Positions 54,319 through 62,082 of a stretch of 64,000 nt of DNA are shown in pieces. The position numbers were made by a program, and so were the translations under genes. This stretch comes from Pseudomonadota bacterium (GTDB taxonomy: Bacteria; Pseudomonadota; Alphaproteobacteria; UBA1280; RI-95). A model generated the notes under the pieces. The model was not told the DNA's origin, did no database searches, and saw only the letters and a program-made list of their open reading frames with translations. The DNA lies in assembly GCA_016125375.1 (NCBI GenBank), contig WGLU01000002.1, forward strand, positions 1-64,000, written 5' to 3'. Numbering within the stretch: the stretch's first letter is position 1; each line of letters begins with the position of its first letter.

Positions 54319-55965
54319 GTGCACAAGACTGCTCTTTTAGGCGCGCTACTGGTCGTTTTACTGGCCAGTGGATGCAGTAAAAAAGAGCACACTGCAAAAG
54401 ACTATAGCGCCGATGGCACGCCCGCCTTCGGCGCTACTTTTGTGCAGGCAAGCATTGGCGAGGCCAGCAATCTTATCCCCTGGCTGGCAACGGACACAGC
54501 AAGCCACGACGTTTCTGGGATGATCTATCCCTCGCTGTTGAAATACGACAAAGACCTCAATCTGGCGCCTTACCTTGCAGAAAGCTGGGAGGTATCACCT
54601 GATGGCCTCTCACTGACATTCCATCTACGCAAAAATGCTGTGTGGGAAGATGGTCAACCTGTTACGGCCGCCGATGTTATGGCCAGTTACCAGACCATTA
54701 TTGCGCCATCCACGCAGACCCCCTATGCAGAGAAGTACAAACTGGTCACCCATGCGGATACGCCGGATGCCTATACCTTCCGCGTAACCTACGCAGCACC
54801 GTTTGCACCGGCGCTGGCCTCATGGGCGGAGCTGTCCATTCTGCCCAAGCATAAGCTGGATGCCTGCCCGGACCTAATGGCGTGCGACCTTAAACGCCAA
54901 CCCCTCGGTACTGGCCCTTATAAGCTCCTGTCATGGCAGAGTGGTAAAGAGATTGAACTGACCGCACGCCACGACCACTTTGAACACCGACCTTACATCG
55001 AACGCGTCCGCACGCGTTTGATTACAGATTTGGACGCCCAGTTTTTAGAGCTAAAAACCGGCCGTATCGACAGCATGGGGCTCAAACCTGTGCAGTATGC
55101 AAAGCTCACCGACAGTGATGCCTTTACCCGCCGCTACGCCAAATACAACTATCTGGGTAATAATTATGTCTATCTTGGTTTCAACCTGAACAACTCTTTG
55201 TTTACCGACAAGCGCGTCCGTCAGGCCCTGAGCTTTGCGACTCCGCGAGATGCATTGGTAAAAGGCGTTCTGTTAGGCTACGGCATCGCCTCTGCTGGCC
55301 CTTTCAAACCGGGCACATGGGCAGCCGACGATACCCTGAAGCCCTACCCCTACGACGTGGATAAAGCCAACCAGCTTCTGAGCGCGGCCGGTTGGATTGA
55401 TACGGATGGAGACGGCATCCGCGACAAGGACGGCAATCCCTTCAGTTTTACCGTTGTCACCAATCAAGGGAACGACCAGCGTATTAAAACAGCAGAAATT
55501 ATGCAGTTCACCTTCCGGCAAGTGGGTGTGGACATGCACATCCGCGTTCAGGAATGGGCCACGTTCATCGAAAACACGATCAACAAACGCCAGTTTGACG
55601 CTTTTATTTTGGGCTGGCAACTCACCCCCGAGCCGGACCCGTACGACATTTGGCACTCCAGTAAGACTGGTCCGCGCGAGTTTAATATCATCAACTATAA
55701 AAACGCCGATGTTGACCGTCTAATCGAAGCGGCGCGCAATACATTCGACCAGACTGAACGTAAAAAATACTATGCGCAGTTCCAGCAGATTCTGTACGAC
55801 GAGCAACCGTACCTGTTCTTGTACACACCTCTCACGCTCACCGCTCTGCACAAACGCTTCAAAGGCGTTGTGCCCGCACCGGCAGGGTTGATGTACAACT
55901 TTATTGACTGGTACGTCCCCGCCGAGCAGCAGATTTACACCCCGCAAACAGCCATGGTGCCGTGA
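54319..55965 (+). CDS. Lipoprotein peptide-binding protein (SBP_bac_5)
   Basis: A solute-binding protein of the DppA/OppA class, 548 residues, delivering peptides or other compounds to the permeases that follow. GTG 54319 starts a lipoprotein signal with lipobox ASGC (Cys19). NLAPYLAESWEVSPDGLSLTF-type sequence (in part) and RQALSFATPRDALVKG are family hallmarks. In Gram-negatives most such proteins are free periplasmic proteins, so lipidation is unusual. It starts one base after the Lit-like gene stop and overlaps the permease start. Confidence 0.92.
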   Translation: MHKTALLGALLVVLLASGCSKKEHTAKDYSADGTPAFGATFVQASIGEASNLIPWLATDTASHDVSGMIYPSLLKYDKDLNLAPYLAESWEVSPDGLSLTFHLRKNAVWEDGQPVTAADVMASYQTIIAPSTQTPYAEKYKLVTHADTPDAYTFRVTYAAPFAPALASWAELSILPKHKLDACPDLMACDLKRQPLGTGPYKLLSWQSGKEIELTARHDHFEHRPYIERVRTRLITDLDAQFLELKTGRIDSMGLKPVQYAKLTDSDAFTRRYAKYNYLGNNYVYLGFNLNNSLFTDKRVRQALSFATPRDALVKGVLLGYGIASAGPFKPGTWAADDTLKPYPYDVDKANQLLSAAGWIDTDGDGIRDKDGNPFSFTVVTNQGNDQRIKTAEIMQFTFRQVGVDMHIRVQEWATFIENTINKRQFDAFILGWQLTPEPDPYDIWHSSKTGPREFNIINYKNADVDRLIEAARNTFDQTERKKYYAQFQQILYDEQPYLFLYTPLTLTALHKRFKGVVPAPAGLMYNFIDWYVPAEQQIYTPQTAMVP

Positions 55966-56951
55966 TGTTACGTTATCTTGCCTATCGTCTGCTCCTGAGC
56001 ATTCCTCTGCTGATTGGGATTACACTGGTCAGCTTTACGGTTATCCAGCTGGCACCGGGCGAGCCGTTGATGATGGAAAGCGCTCTGAACCCTAACGTCA
56101 GCGCTGAAAGTATCGAGAAACTCCGCGCGCACTTCAATCTGGATAAACCGGTATATATCCAGTACTGGCTGTGGCTGAAGGATATTGCTGTGCTGGACTT
56201 TGGCACCTCTTTTAATCCCGATGGCCGCCCCGTGCTGGATAAAATCACCGAGCGTCTGCCAGTTACGCTGTGGATGAACGTTATCGGCCTGCTTCTCGTG
56301 TTGGCATTGGCCATCCCGCTTGGTGTACAGGCCGCACGCAAACCACATAGCCTGTTTGATCGCAGTACAACTGTGCTTGTATTCACAGCGTTTGCTGCAC
56401 CATCCTTCTGGATTGGTCTGTTATGCCTGATGTTTTTTGGTGTGACGCTGGAATGGGTACCGACGTCGGGCCTATCATCCTACGGTGCTGAAAGCTGGCC
56501 GCTCTGGCAACGCCTGCTAGACTGGGGGCACCACCTGCTGCTGCCCATTGCCGTGGGTACATTAGGGGCAGTTGCAGGGATGAGCCGCTACATGCGTACG
56601 AGCATGCTCGAGCAGATTAATCAGGACTACATCACCACCGCACGCGCCAAAGGCGTACCCGAGCATGACGTTTTTTATCATCATGGCCTGCGTAATGCAT
56701 TGCTCCCCGTCATTACCATTCTGGGACTATCCATCCCGGGGTTAATTGGTGGGTCCGTGATTATCGAGAGCCTGTTTTCCATCCCCGGCATGGGCAAGCT
56801 GTTTTTCGAGGGTGTGATGCAGCGGGACTATCCGCTGATTATGGGCGTATTGACCATTGGCGCAGTACTCACACTGTTGGGCAATATGTTAGCGGATGTT
56901 GCCTATGCACTGGCTGATCCGCGCATGCGCTATAACAACACTGACGATTAA
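55965..56951 (+). CDS. Peptide ABC permease (DppB/OppB-like)
   Basis: An inner-membrane permease, 328 residues, with six helices. The EAA loop that docks to the ATPase reads YITTARAKGVPEHDVFYHHGLRNALLP-like (about 218-245). ATG 55965 overlaps the binding protein stop (TGATG). In most dpp operons the second permease follows directly; here two minus-strand genes intervene. Confidence 0.93.
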   Translation: MLRYLAYRLLLSIPLLIGITLVSFTVIQLAPGEPLMMESALNPNVSAESIEKLRAHFNLDKPVYIQYWLWLKDIAVLDFGTSFNPDGRPVLDKITERLPVTLWMNVIGLLLVLALAIPLGVQAARKPHSLFDRSTTVLVFTAFAAPSFWIGLLCLMFFGVTLEWVPTSGLSSYGAESWPLWQRLLDWGHHLLLPIAVGTLGAVAGMSRYMRTSMLEQINQDYITTARAKGVPEHDVFYHHGLRNALLPVITILGLSIPGLIGGSVIIESLFSIPGMGKLFFEGVMQRDYPLIMGVLTIGAVLTLLGNMLADVAYALADPRMRYNNTDD

Positions 56952-57424
56952 GCCTGCCCCAGATTGTGGTCCCGTAAAACCGCCTCTATGGCGTCAGCTT
57001 CTTTTTTTGGTACGGTGAAATAAAACAGGTCACGTGTGCGGCGCATGTTGATGTAGTGCATAACCCGCAGCAGTTGATGGCGCTGGCGCATGTATGTCGC
57101 CTCTTCTGGAACTTCCAGATGAAAAACCACCTGATGCCCTACGCGCACATTTTCGCGGCGGTAGCGTTTAATTGCCTGCCAGGGCACCTGCACACCCATC
57201 ATACTTTCTGCGGTAATGCCTTCATCAGTGATGAGCAGTTGCGGCGTTTGTGTCTTCCACATAAAAAGCCCTTGTAAGATGGAGAGAAAAGACAGCGCAA
57301 GGCAACCAACCTCTAGGAAAGCCGACAGTTCGCCAGCAACAAATGAGATAAGGAGCAGGGCGAATCCCATGATGATAGAAATGTTGCCGATATTTGCCGA
57401 ATGCGGCCTACGTATGAGCTCCAT
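56948..57424 (-). CDS. Small membrane protein, 158 aa
   Basis: Unrecognised. Two membrane helices (about 13-35 and 40-58 of the chosen protein) are followed by a cytoplasmic region resembling a PH-like or DUF304-type beta domain (LLITDEGITAESMMGVQVPWQAI), which is inference. ATG 57424 has GGAGGGG five bases upstream; a start at 57466 has none. It is convergent with dppB, overlapping four bases at the stops, and separates the two permease genes. Confidence 0.7.
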   Translation of the reverse strand: MELIRRPHSANIGNISIIMGFALLLISFVAGELSAFLEVGCLALSFLSILQGLFMWKTQTPQLLITDEGITAESMMGVQVPWQAIKRYRRENVRVGHQVVFHLEVPEEATYMRQRHQLLRVMHYINMRRTRDLFYFTVPKKEADAIEAVLRDHNLGQA

Positions 57425-57478
57425 GACGCCCCTCCAGAGTTTAGACCAGTATGTTTTGAAAATCATGTAGTTACAAGA

Positions 57479-57503
57479 AAAAAGCCGCCCAAGAAGGGCG
57501 GCT
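57479..57503 (-). terminator. Terminator of the 39-aa gene
   Basis: AGCCGCCC (57483-57490) pairs with GGGCGGCT (57496-57503), followed on the minus strand by TTTTTT. Confidence 0.85.
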
Positions 57504-57516
57504 ACGCAGACAGGTA

Positions 57517-57636
57517 TCAGCGGCGCGGGCGGTTGCTACCGCTGTCGCTGAAGAGAAAGCCGAACAACAGGAACACAAACCCGAGCGGTGTATTGCCCGA
57601 GAGGAACATGATGAAGGCGAGAATGAACCAGAACAT
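57517..57636 (-). CDS. Membrane microprotein, 39 aa
   Basis: A 39-codon gene from ATG 57636 to TGA 57517, with AAGGA about eight bases upstream and a strong terminator 14 bases after. The product is hydrophobic and Phe-rich (MFWFILAFIMFLSGNTPLG at the start, then VFLLFGFLF), and ends in a basic SNRPRR. It would form two short membrane segments. It lies between the two permease genes on the opposite strand. No family recognised. Confidence 0.6.
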   Translation of the reverse strand: MFWFILAFIMFLSGNTPLGFVFLLFGFLFSDSGSNRPRR

Positions 57637-57731
57637 GGCGGTCATCCTTGGTCTTGTGCTGAAAAAGTGGCAGGATAGAAGGTCAAACGAGAAAACAGAT
57701 AGGCGTTACCCCACTTAGATAAGGTCTATGC

Positions 57732-58568
57732 ATGATAAACACAAGAAAAATTGGGCTCTTTTTTGCTGCCGACAGCCTGATGCTCTGGGGCGGTGCCGTG
57801 GTTGTGCTGATGGCTTTCTGCGCAATATTTGCCCCCCTGCTCTCACCCTTTGATCCAACATACATTGATTTGGACAACATGCTCAGCCCCCCAAGTCTGG
57901 CACACCCCATGGGCACGGACCAGCTTGGCCGTGATGTTCTGGCGCGCATGTTGTTCGGGGCACGGATTTCACTCATGGTTGGCTTCATTGCCGTAGGCAT
58001 CAGCGGCCTATTGGGTGTTATTGTTGGTGCGCTGGCTGGCTTTTATGGCGGTAAAATAGATGCGCTGTTGATGCGTTTTGTGGATGTGATGTTGTGCTTC
58101 CCGTCTTTCTTTCTGATTCTGGCAGTCATTGCTTTCCTGGAGCCGCGCATGGTCAACATTATGGCTGTTATCGGCCTGACCAGTTGGATGGGTGTTGCGC
58201 GCCTCGTACGGGCCGAGTTCCTGAAGCTCCGCCATGCGGACTTTATTGAAGCCGCCCAAACACAAGGCGTAAGCGACTTTGGTCTGATACTGCGCTATAT
58301 GTTGCCCAACGCTCTGCCGCCCGTACTGGTGAACATGACGCTCGGCGTAGCCGCAGCCATTCTGGTGGAGTCCGCCCTCTCCTTCCTTGGTATCGGCATT
58401 CAGCCCCCAACGCCAAGCTGGGGCAATATTTTGACCGACGGTAAGGCCAATATCGAGATTGCCTGGTGGCTGAACGTCTTCCCGGGAATGGCGATTCTGC
58501 TGACTGTATTGGGGTACAACCTGCTGGGTGAAGGCCTGCGGGAGCGGTTTAACCCGCGGCAGGCATAA
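57732..58568 (+). CDS. Peptide ABC permease (DppC/OppC-like)
   Basis: The second inner-membrane permease of the transporter, 278 residues. The N-terminal OppC region has HPMGTDQLGRDVLARMLFG (about 62-80), followed by six helices and an EAA loop ADFIEAAQTQGVSDFGLI. AAGG precedes the ATG. It must have its own promoter because its upstream neighbours face the other way. No ATP-binding subunits are encoded nearby. Confidence 0.93.
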   Translation: MINTRKIGLFFAADSLMLWGGAVVVLMAFCAIFAPLLSPFDPTYIDLDNMLSPPSLAHPMGTDQLGRDVLARMLFGARISLMVGFIAVGISGLLGVIVGALAGFYGGKIDALLMRFVDVMLCFPSFFLILAVIAFLEPRMVNIMAVIGLTSWMGVARLVRAEFLKLRHADFIEAAQTQGVSDFGLILRYMLPNALPPVLVNMTLGVAAAILVESALSFLGIGIQPPTPSWGNILTDGKANIEIAWWLNVFPGMAILLTVLGYNLLGEGLRERFNPRQA

Positions 58569-58569
58569 A

Positions 58570-58599
58570 AAAACAGGCCACCCAAAGGGTGGCCTGTTC
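58570..58599 (-). terminator. Terminator of the DUF4870 gene
   Basis: AACAGGCCACCC pairs with GGGTGGCCTGTT around three A; seven T follow on the minus strand. It lies between convergent genes and mainly serves the minus strand. Confidence 0.9.
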
Positions 58600-58607
58600 G
58601 TTGGCGA

Positions 58608-58994
58608 TCAGAGGAAGTTGAACGACAGCGGGTAGCGATAGTCCTCGCCACGCTTGGCAGCTGCCGAGCCGCCGATGGCGCCCACGATCTGGATGACCAT
58701 GAGGACGAGCAGCAGCGGGATGAACGCGAAGATGAAGATGCCCGCGGTCAGGAACGTCAGCACCACGCCGACGAGGCTGTAGATGAGCACCGAGATGTTG
58801 AAGTTCATGGCGGAGCGGCCGTGGGCGTCGACCAGCTTGTCGTCCTTCTCGGCGGTGAGCCACATCACCAGCTGGATGATGAGGCCGACCGGCCAGGCGA
58901 ACAGGTTGATGAGGCCGAGCAGATGCAGTACGCCCGCAAGGCGGGAGTCGCCCGCAAGCACGGGCTTGTTTTCGGGGGAAGTGGACACGGTCAT
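58608..58994 (-). CDS. DUF4870 (Tic20-like) membrane protein
   Basis: A 128-residue inner-membrane protein with three helices (about 23-45, 65-88 and 90-110). The DUF4870 pattern is clear: LAGVLHLLGLI, LVDAHGRSAMNFNIS, and YRYPLSFNFL at the end. The family is widespread and of unknown role. It is monocistronic with its own terminator and G/C-rich third positions. Confidence 0.88.
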   Translation of the reverse strand: MTVSTSPENKPVLAGDSRLAGVLHLLGLINLFAWPVGLIIQLVMWLTAEKDDKLVDAHGRSAMNFNISVLIYSLVGVVLTFLTAGIFIFAFIPLLLVLMVIQIVGAIGGSAAAKRGEDYRYPLSFNFL

Positions 58995-59098
58995 GTCCTT
59001 TCTTGAGGCAGGGGTGCGAAAAAAGTACAGGAGATAATGGAACTGTTAAGTCCCTCAAATAAGGCTTTCCTGCCCCTGCGTCAAGTACAAGGCTGTCT

Positions 59099-59545
59099 TT
59101 ATTCGGACAGATCCTCGTCCCAGTACAGATAGTCGCGCCATGTTTCGTGCAAAAAGTTGGGCGGGAACGCTTTCGCCATCCGCATCAGGTGACGCTCGGT
59201 CGGGATACGGGGCTTGTTCCGCAGTTTCATGCCGGCCTCGTAAGGTGTACGGCATGCTTTACGCACGTTACAGCTGGCACAGGCTGCAACCATGTTCTCC
59301 CATGTCTTATGCCCGCCTCTGGCCCGTGGATGCACGTGGTCGAGCGTCAGGGTAACGCCGTCGCGGTAGTTACGGATGTAACCGGGCGAACCGCAGTACT
59401 GGCACTCAAAGGCATCACGCAGATAGAGGTTGAAGCGGGTGAAGGGCGGGTGATCCTTACGGGCGACAAAGTCTTTCAGAACCACAACGCTGGGGATATG
59501 CATGGAGAATGTAGGCGAGCGGACCTCCTCATCGTAGTTGGCCAC
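59099..59545 (-). CDS. HNH endonuclease domain protein, 5' end unclear
   Basis: An HNH nuclease-fold protein. CQYCGS and CASCNVRK are the zinc-binding pairs, and LTLDHVHPRARGGHKTWENM holds the HNH core. GTG 59545 is the first standard start, but homology extends upstream in the same frame to about 59653 (PVLVLNADYQPLSYFPL). AAGGAGG stands at 59681-59675. No ATG, GTG or TTG lies in between, so the true start is a non-standard codon or the gene is damaged. This family is common in alphaproteobacteria and not part of a restriction system. Confidence 0.85.
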   Translation of the reverse strand: MANYDEEVRSPTFSMHIPSVVVLKDFVARKDHPPFTRFNLYLRDAFECQYCGSPGYIRNYRDGVTLTLDHVHPRARGGHKTWENMVAACASCNVRKACRTPYEAGMKLRNKPRIPTERHLMRMAKAFPPNFLHETWRDYLYWDEDLSE

Positions 59546-59740
59546 TACGTCTACCCTGCCGAGGAAGAGAGCTTTAATCGCTTCCTTCCATGTGACGACC
59601 GAAAGCGGGAAATAGCTCAGCGGCTGGTAATCCGCATTCAGTACGAGAACCGGGTGATTATTAGTGAAGACGCACCTCCTTTCCGATTCCTTATAGGATT
59701 ATGTCACTTAACACGAGAAACTATCCGAAAAAGCTGACAC

Positions 59741-60442
59741 TCAGGCTTCCTCGTCGTAGCACTCCAGCAGTTCGGACACGACTTCGCTGCGTACAACGTC
59801 GTCCGGATTAAAGGTGACAAACTCGACCAGATCCGCATCGCGGAAGCGTTCCATGGCATCGGCCAGACCACTCACCTCGCCCTTGGGCAGGTCGGACTGG
59901 GTCAGGTCGCCGCAGATGACCACCTGGGAATTAAAGCCGATACGGGTAATCAGCATCTTCATGCCTTCGGGAGTCGCATTCTGCATTTCGTCGGCAATGA
60001 TGAAAGTATTGTTAAAGGTACGGCCGCGCATGTGGGCAAAGCTGACGAACTCGATAACGCCCTCTTCCAGATACTTTTTAAAGCGCTGGCGGGACAGGCG
60101 TTCGGTCAAAGCCTCGATACAGGGGCGCAGGAACGGGTGGAGTTTGTTCTCCAGCGAGCCGGGCAGGAAGCCCAGATGCTCGCCCACGCTTTCCAGCGCG
60201 GGGCGGGTAATGACGATTTTACGGCATTGGCCGTTTAGCAGGTACTCGACGGCTTTGACACAGGCCAGATAGGTTTTACCGGTACCCGCAGGGCCAATTG
60301 AAAAAACCACCGGCACGTTGTCGATGGCTTCTAGCATTTGGGCTTGGCTGGGGGTAACGGGGTTGACGTTCTTGACGTAGGTGTCTTCCGACTCTCTGAG
60401 CAGTTGGACGACATTATCTTGCTGGTGTTTGCGTTTAGCCAT
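59741..60442 (-). CDS. PhoH family ATPase
   Basis: A PhoH-like P-loop protein, 233 residues, thought to act in RNA metabolism or stress. Walker A is GPAGTGKT at 50-57, Walker B is FIIADEMQNATP, and TRPALESVGEHLGFLPG is the family signature. It lacks the N-terminal KH-like domain of the longer PhoL type. ATG 60442 was chosen; GGGGA lies upstream. It follows a 100-base leader with a second, ideal ribosome site. Confidence 0.92.
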   Translation of the reverse strand: MAKRKHQQDNVVQLLRESEDTYVKNVNPVTPSQAQMLEAIDNVPVVFSIGPAGTGKTYLACVKAVEYLLNGQCRKIVITRPALESVGEHLGFLPGSLENKLHPFLRPCIEALTERLSRQRFKKYLEEGVIEFVSFAHMRGRTFNNTFIIADEMQNATPEGMKMLITRIGFNSQVVICGDLTQSDLPKGEVSGLADAMERFRDADLVEFVTFNPDDVVRSEVVSELLECYDEEA

Positions 60443-60550
60443 ATCGCAGGTCCCCGGTTTTTTGTTATTGGGTAAGGGTTAGCGGTGGTGAAGATGCTTT
60501 TTGGGGACATCACCTCCTGTGCCTGCGGGCCAGTTGTTGTTGTTAGATTC

Positions 60551-60578
60551 AGTATAGCCCACCAGATGTAGCGGTCAA
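60551..60578 (-). promoter_or_regulatory. phoH promoter
   Basis: Minus strand TTGACC (60578-60573), 16-base spacer, TATACT (60556-60551). It implies a leader of about 100 bases before the ATG. Confidence 0.65.
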
Positions 60579-60615
60579 AGAAAAATTGCATACAATCAAA
60601 TAAACGCCTGCCTGC

Positions 60616-60644
60616 TTGTACAGGCCGCGGACTGGCTGTATAAT
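60616..60644 (+). promoter_or_regulatory. Promoter of the 152-aa gene
   Basis: TTGTAC (60616-60621), 17-base spacer, perfect TATAAT (60639-60644), about 70 bases before the ATG at 60715. It diverges from the phoH promoter. Confidence 0.75.
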
Positions 60645-60714
60645 CCGCGCCTGCGACAACCTTAACTTTTCACTTTTCTACCTTTATCACCCCTCGCCTG
60701 AACGAGGTATCCCC

Positions 60715-61173
60715 ATGACCATTCTGCTGACACAGGCCGAGCGCCTGTTCGAAGCGCTGGAAAGTGCGCTCTCTGCCGCCGGCATCAGCTACCAGCGCCA
60801 GCGCGACCATGACGAGGACGGACACCCCCGGCTCATCGTCTACGGTCTCAAGCCCGCCTGGGCCGACACCGACACCGGCCGTTACGGCATTGCCCTTGTG
60901 GCCCTGACCGACGTGCTGGCTGTTGCGGTACTCGAGCTCGCCGAACCCGGCAACAAGAACCGCATCGTCACCTACCACGCCGGCCTCACCCACGAGCTGG
61001 TGGACGCGCTGTACGCCTTCAAGCGCAACAGCCCCATCCGCAGCAAGGTGCTGCCGCCCCACGCCTATCGTGTGGTGGCCGAGACCCTGCGCAAGTGGCA
61101 CAAGGACGAGCACCCCAACGACAAGAAAAAGCGCCAGAAAAAGCGCCGCAAGGCCGACGCCAAGGCCAAGTAA
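60715..61173 (+). CDS. Hypothetical protein with basic tail, 152 aa
   Basis: Unrecognised soluble protein. The body (1-125) looks alpha/beta. The last 25 residues are a dense Lys/Arg tail (KKKRQKKRRKADAKAK at the end), suggesting nucleic acid or ribosome binding, which is inference from charge. ATG 60715 has GAGG upstream. The promoter has a perfect -10 box, and the gene ends at its own terminator. Strong G/C bias at third positions suggests steady, high expression. Confidence 0.75.
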   Translation: MTILLTQAERLFEALESALSAAGISYQRQRDHDEDGHPRLIVYGLKPAWADTDTGRYGIALVALTDVLAVAVLELAEPGNKNRIVTYHAGLTHELVDALYAFKRNSPIRSKVLPPHAYRVVAETLRKWHKDEHPNDKKKRQKKRRKADAKAK

Positions 61174-61176
61174 CGA

Positions 61177-61208
61177 AAAAAAGCCCCACCTTGCGGTGGG
61201 GCTTTTCC
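61177..61208. terminator. Bidirectional terminator
   Basis: AAAAGCCCCACC pairs with GGTGGGGCTTTT between convergent genes. Confidence 0.9.
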
Positions 61209-61221
61209 GTTTGGGGATGGT

Positions 61222-61947
61222 TCAGCTTTTCTGCTTGTCCCGCTTCTTGTGGGCGATGATGTTGAGCACCTCAACACCCAGCGAGAAGGCCACCGCGAAG
61301 TAGATGTACCCGCGGGGGATGTGGAAGTGCAGCCCGTCCGCCACCAGCGCAACGCCGATGAGGATGAGGAAGCTGAATGCCAGCATCTTGGTGGTGGGGT
61401 GCTTGTCGATGAAGGCGCTGATGGGGCCGCTGGCCCACAGCATCACCAGCATCGCGATGACCACCGCAGCGATCATCAGGGGCAATTCGCCCACCATGCC
61501 CACGGCCGTGATGACCGAGTCGAGCGAGAAGATGACGTCGAGCATCATGATCTGCACGAGGGCACTGAACATCGTCGCCTTGGCGACGGAGCGTTCGCCG
61601 CCTGCCCCTTCCATGGTCTCGTGGATTTCCATCGAGGCCTTGTAGAGCAGGAACAAACCGCCGATGAACAACACCAGGTCACGGCCGGAGAAGGCGTGCG
61701 CCATGATGGTGAACAGCGGTTCCGTCAGGTGCGCGAGCCACGCGATACTGGCCAGCAGGGCCAGACGCGAGATGAGCGCAAGCACAAGCCCGAGCCGGCG
61801 GGCCGAAGCCTGCTGGTGCTTGGGCAGCTTGGACGCCACCACTGAAATGAAGATGATGTTGTCGACGCCGAGAACGATCTCGAGGATCGTCAGGGTCGCC
61901 AGCGCCATCCAGGATTCCGGCTGCATGAAGAGCGTAAGGATATCCAT
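61222..61947 (-). CDS. TerC family membrane protein
   Basis: An inner-membrane TerC protein, 241 residues, with seven helices. The conserved acidic motifs are EIVLGVDNIIFISV (about 22-36) and DVIFSLDSVITAVGM (about 135-150), whose Asp residues are thought to bind metal. Members are linked to manganese export and metal loading of secreted proteins. AAAGGA precedes ATG 61947. Monocistronic, G/C-rich. Confidence 0.93.
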   Translation of the reverse strand: MDILTLFMQPESWMALATLTILEIVLGVDNIIFISVVASKLPKHQQASARRLGLVLALISRLALLASIAWLAHLTEPLFTIMAHAFSGRDLVLFIGGLFLLYKASMEIHETMEGAGGERSVAKATMFSALVQIMMLDVIFSLDSVITAVGMVGELPLMIAAVVIAMLVMLWASGPISAFIDKHPTTKMLAFSFLILIGVALVADGLHFHIPRGYIYFAVAFSLGVEVLNIIAHKKRDKQKS

Positions 61948-62044
61948 TCGGGTTCCTTTGTATCCGGTTGGAAAAAGTGAGCAAAAGATACACGAACGCC
62001 TGTTAAATGCAATGCCCGCGGAGCAATGTCAACCCCTGAACATA

Positions 62045-62072
62045 AAAAAGCCCCGCCTGACGGCGGGGCTTG
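62045..62072 (-). terminator. Terminator of the ABC exporter gene
   Basis: AAGCCCCGCC pairs with GGCGGGGCTT around a short loop; seven T follow on the minus strand. Confidence 0.9.
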
Positions 62073-62082
62073 GTCGTTTGGC

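Noticed and set aside
59099-59674. HNH gene as a restriction or homing endonuclease
   Set aside because: The protein fits a widespread stand-alone alphaproteobacterial HNH family; there is no methylase, intron or intein nearby.
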